From Pycnopodia helianthoides (lineage: Eukaryota > Echinodermata > Asteroidea > Forcipulatida > Asteriidae), in assembly GCA_032158295.1 (NCBI GenBank), contig CM063246.1, positions 2,823,371-2,887,370 on the forward strand: 64,000 nucleotides of DNA, in the 5' to 3' direction. Made by a program: the position numbers and the translations under genes. Each line of letters begins with the position of its first letter. The first letter of the stretch is position 1. Below, piece after piece: positions 54,901-64,000 of this stretch. The notes under the pieces were generated by a model. That model ran no database searches and had not been told where the DNA came from. It saw nothing but the letters and a program-made list of their open reading frames with translations.

Positions 54901-57900
54901 CTTTGCTGTGTAGATTTTGTTCTTTAGAGAACTTGTCTTGCTATTTGTTCTACTACCGCGGAGTAGATTTTCGGAATTCGGGAGACTTCTCAGTTCTGAA
55001 AAGAACTGTCCTGCTTAAGGTAGGAAATCGGCAGGTACTACTACTTTCGCTTAGTGGATCGATGGGATTCTCGTAATTAACTGCACTGCCGCAGAGTGAG
55101 TTCATTTTGGTCCCAACGTTTCGACTAGCTTGCTCTAGTCATCTAGCTTGCTCTAGTAAGAGACATTGCTGCGCAACACTGTGATCAGGTTGGCTTGATG
55201 TTTTTTTTCTTCTCCCCTGCCTATTACCTCTGTGGACCCCGGTTCGAATCCCACCTCAGACCGGAGCCTTGCTTGTGGATTGGGTTTTCAGTCCCTACCT
55301 GAGTGGGTTTTCCCAATTGGGGTTTTCTTCCCAGTAGTTCATCATCAACTCCTATTCCTACCGTTATTGACGCTGATTGCGCTGTTGGGTGTGTAATGAA
55401 ATCAAGATTGAGGAATTTACTGTAGAGCCAATTCTCACTGACGTCACATTTCTATAGCAAGATATAGGTTAATATGATCAATCCTTCAGAGATCGTTGCC
55501 CAAAGCGGCAAGATTTGACCTACTTCCACTCAACCACAAAGTTCAAAGTAAATGCTGTATCTGCTGGGTTGACATTTTCCAATATTTCCCATGTTACATG
55601 TAATGTAGAATCTACAGTTGTAAAACAAAGCTAAACTTCTGTTTCATATTATTTTTCCAGACATTTTTAATAGAAAAATGTAGCGACCAAAAAAATGCAT
55701 AATATAAGCAATGGCTAGTCCTATGGTGGTGATACAAAAACAAATGGTCTCTAAAAGGTTAAAGATGCTACATGTAGGTCCAATTTTTTGCCGATTTGAC
55801 CCATAAATCTAGATTTGAATTTAAATAGCTATTTTTATAGATTCAAGAAAGCCATTAAAACCCTCGAAAAAAAGATACTGTCAAAATAGATAGACTGCCA
55901 ACATAGGGCTAGATAACTCTGTTGGTAGAGCGCTGGTACGTTAGTCTGGATGTCGGCAGGTTCAAATCCCACTCTAGTCAGTTTTTCTTTGTTCAACCCA
56001 AGATTATTAAACAATTTACCCAGTGAGTTTCCCTCGTGGTGTTATTACTTAATAATTTGTTTCATACCATTCCTTTTTGTCTTCTCCTTCAACTTAGGTC
56101 CTCCGTTCAAATGTAGCTTCTGTTGCATTGAGTTCCGCAACCCAAGTAATCTGGAGGCGCACCGAGTGTACTACTGCCCCGGTACTGCAACTGAACCTCT
56201 ACCATCCTCCAGAAGACGCTCAACGACGACTACAAGTCGGTCTGCAACAACGCACAACCAGCTGACTGCGGCAAAGAGCACTCCGCCCAAGCTGGCGAAG
56301 TGTCGAGACACGCCCATGGACGTTGACGACGTCCCGGAAGTAACCGCCAAGACGTTTGTGTGTCAGCTCTGCCAGTCATCGTTTGAATGCAGGAGCAACT
56401 GCGAGAGCCATATGCTGTTGCTGCACTGTGACGAGACGGCCAATCTCTGTAAATTCTGCAACTTCATCAGCAGAAACAGACAGGGTCTGTGCCAGCATGT
56501 CTTCTCTCACGTCAGGGAGGTGTCTCAAGAGAAAAGTACTGTGGAAGTTAAGAAAGTTGCCGAGTTGGATTGGAAAGCGGACGTCAATGGAGTGAAAGTA
56601 GAGGATGAAGGAGATGAGAAGGAAAATAGATATGAGACTGTGATCATGTGCAGGAAGAGTGGAAGTAGAGCACAGATTGATCGGGCTAACTCGGCGCCGT
56701 CCCAGAGGCATAAGCGACTCACGAGTAGTCCAAGCAATCCAAGAAGTCGCTCAGTCTCGAACCTCACCTCTCCGCCGCTTGCCTCGCCCAGATCGAACCC
56801 GTCGTCTGTACTGAAGGCGGAGAGGTTTGGCTCAGTGACGCCGGTCAGGGAACACGGTCAGAGTGTTGCCGATGACTTGTGTAGCGTCGCGACAACATTG
56901 AAACAGGAGCCACAGGAGGAAGACATACTGTCATGTCCCAAATGTGACTTTGTTACATCGAGGCAGTCCGACTCTCCAGAAGCATTTGTTTCACCACAAT
57001 GATCTTGTGGAGAAAACTCCAGATGTTTATGTGAGCTTGAAATCCCAAATGAGCACGGACTCCCAAGCTAATGAATCCAAAGACAGGGTCTGTGCACCCG
57101 GTTACCACTGGACACAAAGTGTCATGAGTGCAACATTGTCTTTATCTCCAAGAAAAACTACTCTGCTCACAAGCAGTACTACTGTGCAAGTAGGCATGCC
57201 AATAGTGATAGTCCACCCGCCACGCGTGATTCCGATGTGAAGAATATCTCAAATGGGATGGAGTCGGCGGGCAAAGCCGGCAAAAGCTATGCCAGAATGG
57301 ACAGACATGACGTCAAGAGGATGCAGGTGATGCCGAAGGACACCAGTGAGTCAAACGAACCATGTTCTTCAAAGGCTGCTGCGGTGAGTCGGTCGCCACC
57401 TTTTGATACAGACGAAAGAGACAACTGCAGTCCGAGAAACGGCAGCTTGCATCGAACATCTCATTTGAATCTATCCAGCCCTTCTTCTCTATCACATACT
57501 CCAGTTTCATCAAATTCAAAGTCCAGTTCTGATGAGAGAGTTTCATTCGAGCATCCGTTACGGATGATCCCAATGGAAGGCACTGGTAGACCACAGTTTC
57601 TTCCGCCAGGTGCAATACTGCATGGACCTCAGTTAGTTCTGGTAACCCCTGTTGTTTTTCCACAGAGTAGCTCCGAACAGGTGGACAAGAATTTACGAAT
57701 ACCGGTAATCCGTACCACGGGCAGAGGGGAGCAACCCCTGGACCTCAGCACTAAGCCCAAAACGCCTCCGCTGTGCAGTGTTGCTGAACCGGCCAGCCAC
57801 AAGATCGTCATATCAAGAGAAATGTTACAGTCGCCTCCCACCGAAAGGACATTTCCCAATCAGCAGTCCAGCAATCGCTGTGAAGAGTGTGAGATAACCT

Positions 57901-59020
57901 TCAGCAAGAAGGAAAGCCTACTCGTTCACAAGGAGTATTACTGTGCAGGTCGTCACGTGTTTACACCGCGAACTGTGGTCAGAACTAAACAGCACAACAT
58001 GCAGAAATTCTCACATCAAAACAGCCGCGTTAAGACGCCAAGTCCAAACGCCCAAGTTCACGGGTCACCGATGGAGACCAGCTTTTTGAATATCAACCCC
58101 AAAGGCTCCTCCCATGGTAGGGCGTTTGATCACCCGGGATGTGACAACACCCCAAGTCCGCAGAGCTCCACACACTCGACGTCCTACAGCCCGATGGCAC
58201 GCAGACGGCTAACGCCACTGCCAGAATTCCAGCTAGTCAAATCTCACCAGTTGAAAAAACAGACTGGGAGGGTTATAGGCGGCACAAGTCTTGGTCCCCG
58301 AAACTAAAAAGGGCTGCCTTGGATGGGTCCGATGTCTCGGACAATGAGTGGTCCCTGCCTCCCATCAAACGCAAGAGGAATTTGATGCACATTGACGCGG
58401 AGATTAGTTCCTCATCTGCGAGTGGAAGTTCGCTATCAAATGGTCTGGTTATTAAACAGGAACCCAAAGACTTGGATTCAGTCATGAATCCACATGAATG
58501 CATGGACAGCAAACGCGATCAAAACAAGCGTTGTTTGTCATCTACACCCTCACCGTTACCCCCTCACAGCAGCAGGAAGCCTGTGGAGATTCAGACAGAC
58601 GTGAAGATCAAACACGAACCTGGAGAGAGTATCGCGGAAACCAACGGCCACTCTCTCAAGTCCTCAGTCCCTCACCACGCCACACCCACCTCATCAAAAC
58701 TACACCATCGAGAATCGAGGATGGATTCGGCCAACAGACCTCGCCTTCCATCGCGGCCACCGGTGATGATTCACTCGGTCACTCCGCTAACAATCCCTGT
58801 CTATAAGCATCCGACCGCCAGGCAACCCCCATCTTCCACAGCGCGCATCACGGTCAACTCATACCTGACCGGGACTTCCAGGCCACTGCTGAGGGGCTTA
58901 AAACCGACGGTCAAACATTGCCGGAACTGTAATATCTCGTTCAGTAGTTTATCGACATTCATTGCTCATAAGAAGTACTACTGCGCATCCCACCATCAAG
59001 CCAAAGACACAGCCACATAA
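48592..59020 (+). CDS. zfpm: ZFPM / Friend of GATA (FOG) multi-zinc-finger cofactor, 4 coding exons, with frame breaks
   Basis: Joining 48592-48924, 53043-53175, 54636-54827 and 56098-59020 gives about 1,193 aa once three single-base frame breaks are bridged; vertebrate FOG1/2 are about 1,000-1,150 aa. Order: a degenerate PR-like domain (about 60-190: LIPPHTVFGPYEG, NANVALISHDGAVYLKTLRQ); CCHC finger (225-246); two C2H2 fingers (308-329, 337-357); C2H2 finger from 499, split by break 1; CCHC finger (about 561); PLDLS CtBP motif (766-770); CCHC finger (814-835); KRKR basic patch; psi-KxE SUMO sites (LKQEP 488, IKQEP 1006, IKHEP 1058); terminal CCHC finger from 1161. FOG proteins bind the N-terminal finger of GATA factors through CCHC fingers and recruit CtBP and NuRD. 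The N-terminal NuRD motif (MSRRKQ) was not found and may lie in an upstream exon. The family call is firm. Confidence 0.93.
48958..49145. mobile_element. family C MITE in zfpm intron
   Basis: Internal blocks GGGAACCAGCCACAAGCAGT and TTTTTGCTAAGCAACAGTTT, and the right end CAGTTTTATGAGATTGGCCC, identify the family. The left end is decayed. It begins only about 35 bp after the exon's splice donor. Confidence 0.65.
51468..51618. repeat. hairpin in zfpm intron
   Basis: Arms of about 65 bp: TAACATGGTTTATTTCGGGT, GGACAGTCAAAATTTTCTCC, GGTAAGTTGACAAACTAGTT pair with AACAAGTTTGTCAACTTACC, GGAGAAAATGTTGACTGTCC, ACCCGAAATACACCATGTTA. The loop is under 25 nt. There are only a few mismatches. Lying in the sense intron, it would form a long stem in the zfpm pre-mRNA. 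Confidence 0.88.
52538..52744 (-). mobile_element. tRNA-Leu-like SINE, minus strand, shortened
   Basis: On the minus strand: CGTGTCGTGGCCTAGCAGTC, TGGACTCAAGCTCTGGTGTT and CTGATCAGCAGAGTGTGGAC, then TCCTTATGCAAGACACTTAA and a short body, ending in TATTACTATTACTATTATT. Confidence 0.75.
53043..53175 (+). CDS. zfpm: zfpm coding exon (PR-like domain, middle)
   Basis: Enters in phase 0 (TTTTTGCAG/ACT TTA). Encodes TLHSTGQHRSSLSEVDQ and then GRKPWWMCIKRTTAHRNANV ALISH, and leaves in phase 1 (CATG/GTATG). The WW...NANV.LISHD order corresponds to the PR-domain segment 'W...NNCxVxxxDG' of FOG proteins. Confidence 0.88.
53415..53565. repeat. dispersed repeat H, copy 2
   Basis: GGGATGCTTTTCAACACTGA, AACTAGCCAGCCGGACCACT and CTCGGGTGTTTTAACTGG match 43410-43548. 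Confidence 0.65.
53589..53765. mobile_element. short MITE carrying CRE and AAGATGGC motifs
   Basis: The ends ATAGACCTTATGCATTTGAC and TCAATGCATAAGGTCAAT are inverted (core GACCTTATGCATT). The right end contains CTAAGATGGCAGCTGGATGA then CGTCA, i.e. YY1- and CRE-like motifs. About 177 bp, no coding capacity. Confidence 0.7.
54440..54600. repeat. GGCCTTGGTGCCCC repeat, copy in zfpm intron
   Basis: GAGGCCACAGAGGCCATGGC, CTTGGCCTTGGTGCCCC and CAAGATTTTCCAACTGAAGT then GCTCTTTGCAAAAT match 10165-10300. It ends 35 bp before the acceptor of the next exon. Confidence 0.6.
54636..54827 (+). CDS. zfpm: zfpm coding exon (end of PR-like domain and linker)
   Basis: Encodes DGAVYLKTLRQIPRSTELQM VLIA, the closing part of the PR-like domain, then an acidic Ser/Pro linker ending SPQSKANTSTE. 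Phase 1 in (G/AT) and phase 1 out (GAAG/GTAAG). The Tyr-Leu-Lys-Thr-hydrophobic pattern matches 'DGxLxxxTxxxIxxGxEL' of PR/SET domains. Confidence 0.88.
55230..55440 (+). mobile_element. possible tRNA-derived SINE, third type
   Basis: GGACCCCGGTTCGAATCCCA contains a good B box. GAGTGGGTTTTCCCAATTGG then GGTTTTCTTCCCAG resembles the 'GGGTTTTCxCCGGGTxxTCC' body found in several animal SINEs. The A-box half is not clear. Confidence 0.45.
55904..56060 (+). mobile_element. tRNA-derived SINE (family 2), intact head
   Basis: AGGGCTAGATAACTCTGTTG then GTAGAGCGCTGGTACG is a near-complete tRNA-like head, with A box (TAACTCTGTTGGTAGAGC) and B box (GGTTCAAATCCC). The body TTTTTCTTTGTTCAACCCAA, ATTTACCCAGTGAGTTTCCC and TCGTGGTGTTATTACTTAAT follows. 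It lies within 40 bp of the zfpm last-exon acceptor. Confidence 0.8.
56098..59020 (+). CDS. zfpm: zfpm giant terminal exon (all zinc fingers), three frame breaks
   Basis: Begins GPPFKCSFCCIEFRNP and ends KKYYCASHHQAKDTAT, stop at 59018-59020. One frame is open to a TGA at 57000-57002. The fourth finger changes frame between 56958 and 56973 (CPKCDFVTSRQS in one frame, LQKHLFHHND in the next), needing one base less. The original frame resumes between 57075 and 57120, before TKCHECNIVFISKKNY, needing one base more. A third break between roughly 58200 and 58304 also needs one base more; an A6 run at 58255-58260 is the likely spot. All seven fingers keep correct C/H spacing once bridged, so the gene looks functional. 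Assembly indels are the simplest explanation; an allele or a pseudogene is possible. Confidence 0.9.
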
Positions 59021-59387
59021 GGAATATTATCCTTCCTCACCTCATTGGACCATTGAATGCGTTCACTTCCTGCTGAACCTCTCCACATTTTTTTTATTTT
59101 AAGAAGGGCTCCAAGGTCAAGTTCAGTTTTGTGATGCACTCATTTTCAATAGATAGAGTCCTCATGTTGGGAAAGTTGGGAAAAAATATACAAGTCTCTA
59201 ACCTCACATTAAATCGGTGTAAAATGTCATTTTATCTGATACTCTTTCACAGCGAAATTTTCAACATGACGTCATCGAACATCAAAAACAAATGGGTCTG
59301 TACAATACAAAGAGCAGTGATTTTTTTGTGCCAGTCGAAAGGTCGAATTCACTGCCATTCATCAAAATTCAGGAATGAAATATGTCA

Positions 59388-59393
59388 AATAAA
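59388..59393 (+). other. zfpm: candidate zfpm poly(A) signal 1
   Basis: AATAAA in GTCAAATAAACATC, 368 nt after the stop codon. The downstream GT content is modest. Confidence 0.35.
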
Positions 59394-59550
59394 CATCATG
59401 CATGCGCACTAGCACTACTGGTTGGCAAAATGAGGGATTATCGCACTGTTTTGTAATCTCGTATGATACGAAAACTGTGACAAACCAAGGACTTTTACTA
59501 AGAAAGTGCTTACTGTTCACTTTACTAAAATTCATTAGTTTCAAAGGACA

Positions 59551-59556
59551 AATAAA
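59551..59556 (+). other. zfpm: candidate zfpm poly(A) signal 2
   Basis: AATAAA followed by ACTGTGTACGTTACCTGTTT, a GT-rich context, 531 nt after the stop codon. This is the better of the two. Confidence 0.4.
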
Positions 59557-61269
59557 ACTGTGTACGTTACCTGTTTGAAGGTTGTCCAAGGTGCACAGAT
59601 GGAAAATGGACGGGTTTTTTAGGGATTTACATCTAGAGAAAGTGGAGTCATTTTTGAATGACACTTAAACTATTACCGGTAAGTTTAAGGTTAAAACCGC
59701 TTACTGCCAGAAAATTTTACGGACTGGCAAATGGAAGCTTGACAGACATAGTTTTTTTTACAAAGTGTCCGGGGATGCCCTCAGCAGACTTGTAAACACT
59801 CTCGGACATTTTAGCGTGCACAGTGCATGTACTCACTGTGTTATGCTTCGTTTGCCCCAGGACAAGAGGGACAAAGTGTACTGGAATTTCATGTCCAAAA
59901 TCTCCATTTTCCCAGAGGTTGTTGAGTAATTCCCAATTCCAGACCTTCGTCCTTCTGTTGGACAAACAAGGATTACAAGGTTGTTAGGCTGCTACCTTTG
60001 TATTTTGCCTGGAAGGTAAGTCCGAGGTTCCAGCACGCCATGGCTGATTATCGGCTGTAGCTTATTGCCAAGACTCCACAGTAAACAAAAGCCACATTCT
60101 CTCAAATGAGAAAAAGAAACCCTTGTGCATTTTATGAGAACACTTCTTGCCTTGACTTGGTCAAGTCTTGGTTTCATTGTAACATCGATAGTCTCAACAA
60201 CAAAATTCTGGACATTCCAAAAACTTAAATTGGGAATTCCCAGCGGTAAGTGGTTTAAGAGTTGCCTAGACTTGTATCTGACCTTCACCGAGTCCAGCAA
60301 AGAATTTTAATCAGTTTAAATCCAATCTGTATCAATTACTCAAGTTAACAACAGAAGTTGACTAGAATGGGACTTGAACCAGAAGCCTATGGGTTCCACT
60401 CTGGTGTTGTCTACCAATTTTGTCAATAACTTTGCTCTTGAGTAAAGAGGAGGGGGGGGGGGTTAGGGTAGAAGTGTTTAAGCTATATACTCAAACTCTT
60501 GTTGTTCTGCAGTTAGGGGACAAAATACTTGCTAGAACATACACAGGTCTTGGACTCGGTGTCAGGGTTGGGGTTGGGCGGACCACCTTCTGAGTGGCGC
60601 ATGTAGAAACGTGAAGACCACACAAAGCCTTTTAGTCATGGCAGTTTCATAAGGCTGTTGAGAAGAAAAGTTTTCATTAAGCACAAAAATGAACAGGGCA
60701 CCAGTCACAGCAGTGTTGGATAACATTCTATTTTGGCCGGTAACCATTTTCTGCTAAGCAAGAGTTTTCTGTAATATGAAACTTCTTGCTCTTAAGGCTC
60801 TTAACAAATTGGGCTCCGATCACAGAGCGGATTTATCAATGGACTTGATTTCAAGTCTGAGATTGCGGTCGACTTGTCAAGTGAATTGTGATTGTCTCTA
60901 TTGTCAATCACACGCCCATTAACTCGCAATCTGGAAGGTCAATCCACTAGAGAGCACTGATTCAGGCAACAGTATTTGGCTATCAGGTAGACACAAAAAA
61001 CCTCAATCACAGACTTGGATTTGAACAAGTCTAGTTTATCAAGAATTGCCCTACCTCTTTGTCACAAAGTTCGCTTTATCCCAATAAAACTGTTCTCCCA
61101 CTCAAAATTTTTGAAATATATGAATTTGTTGATACTGATTCTGATCTCTTGCCAAATAATTAATTACCACTGGCTCAAGTCTTGCACTTGAATAAATAAC
61201 AATAAAGAGATGGTTTATACTTGTATTCTTGTGAGTGGTCTTGATTTTGTTGGAGTTTTGAAAAGGAAC
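59557..61269. other. non-coding, repeat pieces
   Basis: A family C MITE occupies about 60640-60816 (TTTCATAAGGCTGTTGAG ... AAATTGGGCTC). A minus-strand SINE family 2 head lies at 60345-60440 (GACTAGAATGGGACTTGAAC). No gene is recognised. Confidence 0.45.
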
Positions 61270-61624
61270 ACACTTAAGGGTGTGTACAACATTGGTAAAT
61301 TGAAATATAAATGCTTACAGTTTTCACATAAACTTACATGGTATAAAGATGATCATGGTGGTAAACTTCCCTTGATGTTTTGCTTGAAATGCTATAGTTT
61401 TCAGGAAATGAGTAAAACAAGTAGTCTTTATCGCGCGTGTCCAAAACCCGATGTTTGAAAACAGTGAAAACAATTTTAATGGAGGGTTTTCACTGGTTTT
61501 CTCATGACTCCAAAGACCGATTGAGCTTAACATTTCACAGGTTTGGTCTTTCATGTATATATCTTGGGTCACATAAAGTGCGCATACTAGTCTTTGAAAA
61601 TCACCAATGTTGTGCATGTGCCTT
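61270..61624 (+). mobile_element. family A MITE, diverged copy
   Basis: TTAAGGGTGTGTACAACATT, TTCACATAAACTTACATGGT, TAGTCTTTATCGCGCG, CCGATGTTTGAAAAC and TTTCATGTATATATC keep the family A order with many changes. The right end abuts the next element. Confidence 0.6.
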
Positions 61625-62339
61625 ATACCCCGGTCACACATAGACGCCGCTTCTTCTACGATGGAAAAGTGGCCGAGAGCGTGGCCAATCATGGGATCTC
61701 CTAGGTCGGGAAGCTGCATGCTCTCCCCACGCTTATTTTGAATGTGCACAAAATAAGCGTAGCCGGGTCGTGGCCAACAATAAGCGGGGCAAAGTCCTAT
61801 TAAGAACGTAGCGGGAACGCCATTATCGTACAAGCAGCGTGGTAGCAGCTGGTGAGATCTCTGTAGTCGTAATAAAAACGCAGCACGGTCGGCAACTCTT
61901 TTGAGCCGTTTTAATTATGCTTTTACGCATCAGGTCCATTCATCTTCGAAGTTGGGGAAAAACTGAAGAGATGCTTGAAAACCTCCGATTTATATAGACA
62001 TCGCCACAAATCGCACTAGAAGCTTAATACGGTCAGCACTAGCATAGTGATATCGTCCTACAGTCTTCTAGGTTTGTGTAACAACGTAGTATGGTCCTGT
62101 ACGCCGTAGCGGCAACGAAGTAGAAACGACTGCTTGGTCGGCATAGGTCTAGGTGTAATCGTAGTGGCATCGAGTCAGCACGCTTTTGACGTAGAAGCAT
62201 CGCATTACAGTCGTGATGTAGTCTTTAATTTGCAAAATTGATGGATTTTGACGGCAATTGTGCCCCGATTTGATAATTTTTTCAGATCGGGGTGATCGGC
62301 ATGGTCTTCGTAAGGTCGCAGGGCTGTGTGAACGGGTAT
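61625..62339. mobile_element. 715-bp MITE with CCGGTCACACA ends
   Basis: The ends ATACCCCGGTCACACATAG and CTGTGTGAACGGGTAT are inverted. The interior is built from irregular repeats of a CGTAGTGGCAxCGxAGTA-like motif on alternating strands and has no transposase. Terminal 'CCGGTCACACA' elements are common in marine invertebrates as I recall them; the superfamily is not assigned. Confidence 0.68.
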
Positions 62340-63712
62340 TGAGTACAGTTGATCACAAGCATGTTATTGTAGGTTTTCCCCATCATTTTCGAGAAAAAAG
62401 AAGCCTATTTTTCTTATATGCATTCGTAATGAAGTGATTTTGCCTCTGCAATTGAAACCGATATCCAGTATCACTTTGAGGCATGCAAATTTATATAGCA
62501 TTGTTTTCAATTAAACCTATAGACATTGTGACCTGTGACATCACATGTTTACAAAAGAGCCACAGAGCCTGGACTTCCGGCAGGCACATTTGTACACAGC
62601 TCAATGGAAGAATACAACAAATCTTATGTTTTATGGAGATCGCACTGTCTGATTTTCCTCAACTTTTGATATAAAGAAAGGGGGGACATCTCAAAAGCTA
62701 TACAGCTGTTGCTTTCGTAAATTTTGAATTAATGTGAAAATTATGACACAAAATATAAATTTTCCCATTGAGCCTGTGTAGCATCTTGCCCGTCAGGATT
62801 AGCATTATAATGTACGAGGTCACCACTCTGTAAACAAATGTAACATGGTCTATAAGGCATTCATGTTAGCCATGCGAGATCGGTACTCAATTTAGCAGAG
62901 TCTCTGCGAAAAACTGTTGTGACTTTGAATGCTGTTGAGTAGATTGTTAAATTGAACGATTATCCATTTTAATCGCATGACACAGAAAAATTGCTAACGC
63001 ATTAAGTGAAACTGATTGATTGTTTTGAGCTTTCAATTTCACGCAAAATAAAATAATGTAATCTTTTAAATTGGCCGCTTATTTGCTGAAAATGACTGGG
63101 CAAACCTCCCTTATTATATATCTTATTGGGATGAAACCAAGGGACCCTCAAAAGAGACAAGCACTTCTCTGAATCACTGCAAGTGAATTGACAGACACAT
63201 GACATGATGAAACATGGACGGTTTTTCCCGAGCCAAGATTGTTTTGTTCTGTTTAATTTTATCATTAAGCTTCAAAACAAAACATGAATTTACAACATGG
63301 AAACATTACCCTCCCCCTCATAAAAAAAAAATTATAAAAAATGAAAAGCGATGTTTATTGCTTTAGAAAGCACGAATACATCTTCCACATCTAAAAAAAC
63401 TACTCTAGCTACACAGACCAAAGAATTAGAATGATCTCGCAGCTTTAAAAATAAAATGTTTTCAGCGAAACCCACCCTGTAAACTTTGCAACCATCTGGC
63501 GATAAATTTCTTTTTTTATAAGGTGATAAGCTTTCAAGGGAAGCTGTGCCATCTCTTTGAGTTTTGAAGCCTCATTTATTTGGGTCAAGGGTACTTTATC
63601 TAAAGTGAAGGTGGGGGTTGGAGGAGGCGGGACAGGGTTGGGAGTTTCCCTCAAAATGTCATGTTGTATTTCCTTATCAGATGAGATTGGTCTTACTTCT
63701 AATGGAAGTCCT
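62340..63712. other. non-coding, unassigned
   Basis: I see no gene, known repeat or clear motif. Confidence 0.4.
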
Positions 63713-63995
63713 TTAAAGGCAGTGGATACTTTTGGTAGTTACTCAATAGATTACCATAAAAAAAACTTACTTGGTAAGGAGCACCTGAGAGCTGCTGATA
63801 GTATAAAACATTGGGAGAAACAACTCCCTCCGAGTTATGTAGTTTTTGAGAAAGAGGTAATTTCTTACTAAAATATTTGAATCTGACCAATTGAACCCAA
63901 ATTTTCACAGGCGTGTTATTTTATGTATGTGTTGGGATACACCAAGTGAGGATACTAGTCTTTGACTATTACCAAAAGTATACCCTGCCTTTGAA
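63713..63995 (+). mobile_element. TTAA-type MITE, subfamily A2
   Basis: TTAAAGGCAGTGGATACTTTTGG at the left, GGTAAGGAGCACCTGAGAGC inside, and ACCAAAAGTATACCCTGCCT at the right, inverted with the left end. The closing TTAA reads TTGAA. It is the best match to 21293-21618. Confidence 0.75.
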
Positions 63996-64000
63996 GGTCC

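Larger units (their letters stand above)
54828..56097 (+). other. zfpm: zfpm intron before the giant exon
   Basis: GTAAG ... CTCCTTCAACTTAG. It contains a tandem doublet (TAGCTTGCTCTAGTcatc/aag, 55128-55160), a third SINE type at 55230-55440 and a SINE family 2 copy at 55904-56060, whose tail runs almost into the splice acceptor. Confidence 0.7.

Noticed and set aside
55904..55980. Genuine tRNA gene
   Set aside because: The tRNA-like head is followed by the family 2 SINE body seen at other loci, and the acceptor stem is imperfect.
56948..57118. Short intron that would remove the stops in the giant zfpm exon
   Set aside because: No pyrimidine tract or good acceptor lies before TKCHEC, and removing the block would delete the second half of a zinc finger whose spacing is exactly restored by a one-base change.
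61324..61833. 169-codon minus-strand frame
   Set aside because: It spans the boundary between two MITEs (61624/61625), so it cannot be a conserved gene.

Overview
This is a eukaryotic nuclear window: AT-rich, intron-containing, and packed with short inverted-repeat transposons, tRNA-derived SINEs and decayed LINE 3' ends. The repeat families and the gene content (a Friend-of-GATA gene with a deuterostome-like domain order) suggest an echinoderm. A sea star is my best guess, from memory of similar repeats; I ran no search. Nothing is prokaryotic: there are no operons, CRISPR arrays or phage genes.

Two protein-coding genes are supported, both on the + strand. Gene 1 (5915-9899, four coding exons, about 220 aa) encodes an hnRNP C/RALY-type RNA recognition motif followed by one C2H2 zinc finger that looks like the N-terminal finger of BCL11 proteins. 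The splice phases agree across all four exons. Gene 2 (48592-59020, four coding exons, about 1,193 aa if three single-base frame breaks are bridged) is an orthologue of ZFPM/Friend of GATA (FOG). It has an N-terminal PR-like domain split over three exons, then a giant last exon with four CCHC and three C2H2 fingers, a PLDLS CtBP-binding motif, putative SUMO sites and a terminal CCHC finger.

The roughly 38 kb between the genes (9900-48588) holds no convincing coding sequence. It contains TTAA-flanked inverted-repeat elements, a GGGCCCAATTTCAT-type MITE family, tRNA-Leu-like and other SINEs, LINE 3' fragments, and long near-perfect hairpins (42277-42550, 47587-47854; a third lies in a ZFPM intron at 51468-51618). 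It also holds a 17 x 21-bp minisatellite and two non-repetitive clusters of GATA motifs that could regulate zfpm. An inverted partial copy of gene 1 (exon 2 plus flanking intron) lies at 26540-27435. Its exon is 77/79 identical with only synonymous changes, and it was later split by a 336-bp insertion with 19-bp flanking duplications.

The downstream end (59021-64000) holds the ZFPM 3' UTR with poly(A) signals, then more repeats. The points most worth checking are the RRM + BCL11-like finger fusion, the exon-2 copy, the three frame breaks in ZFPM, and the long hairpins.
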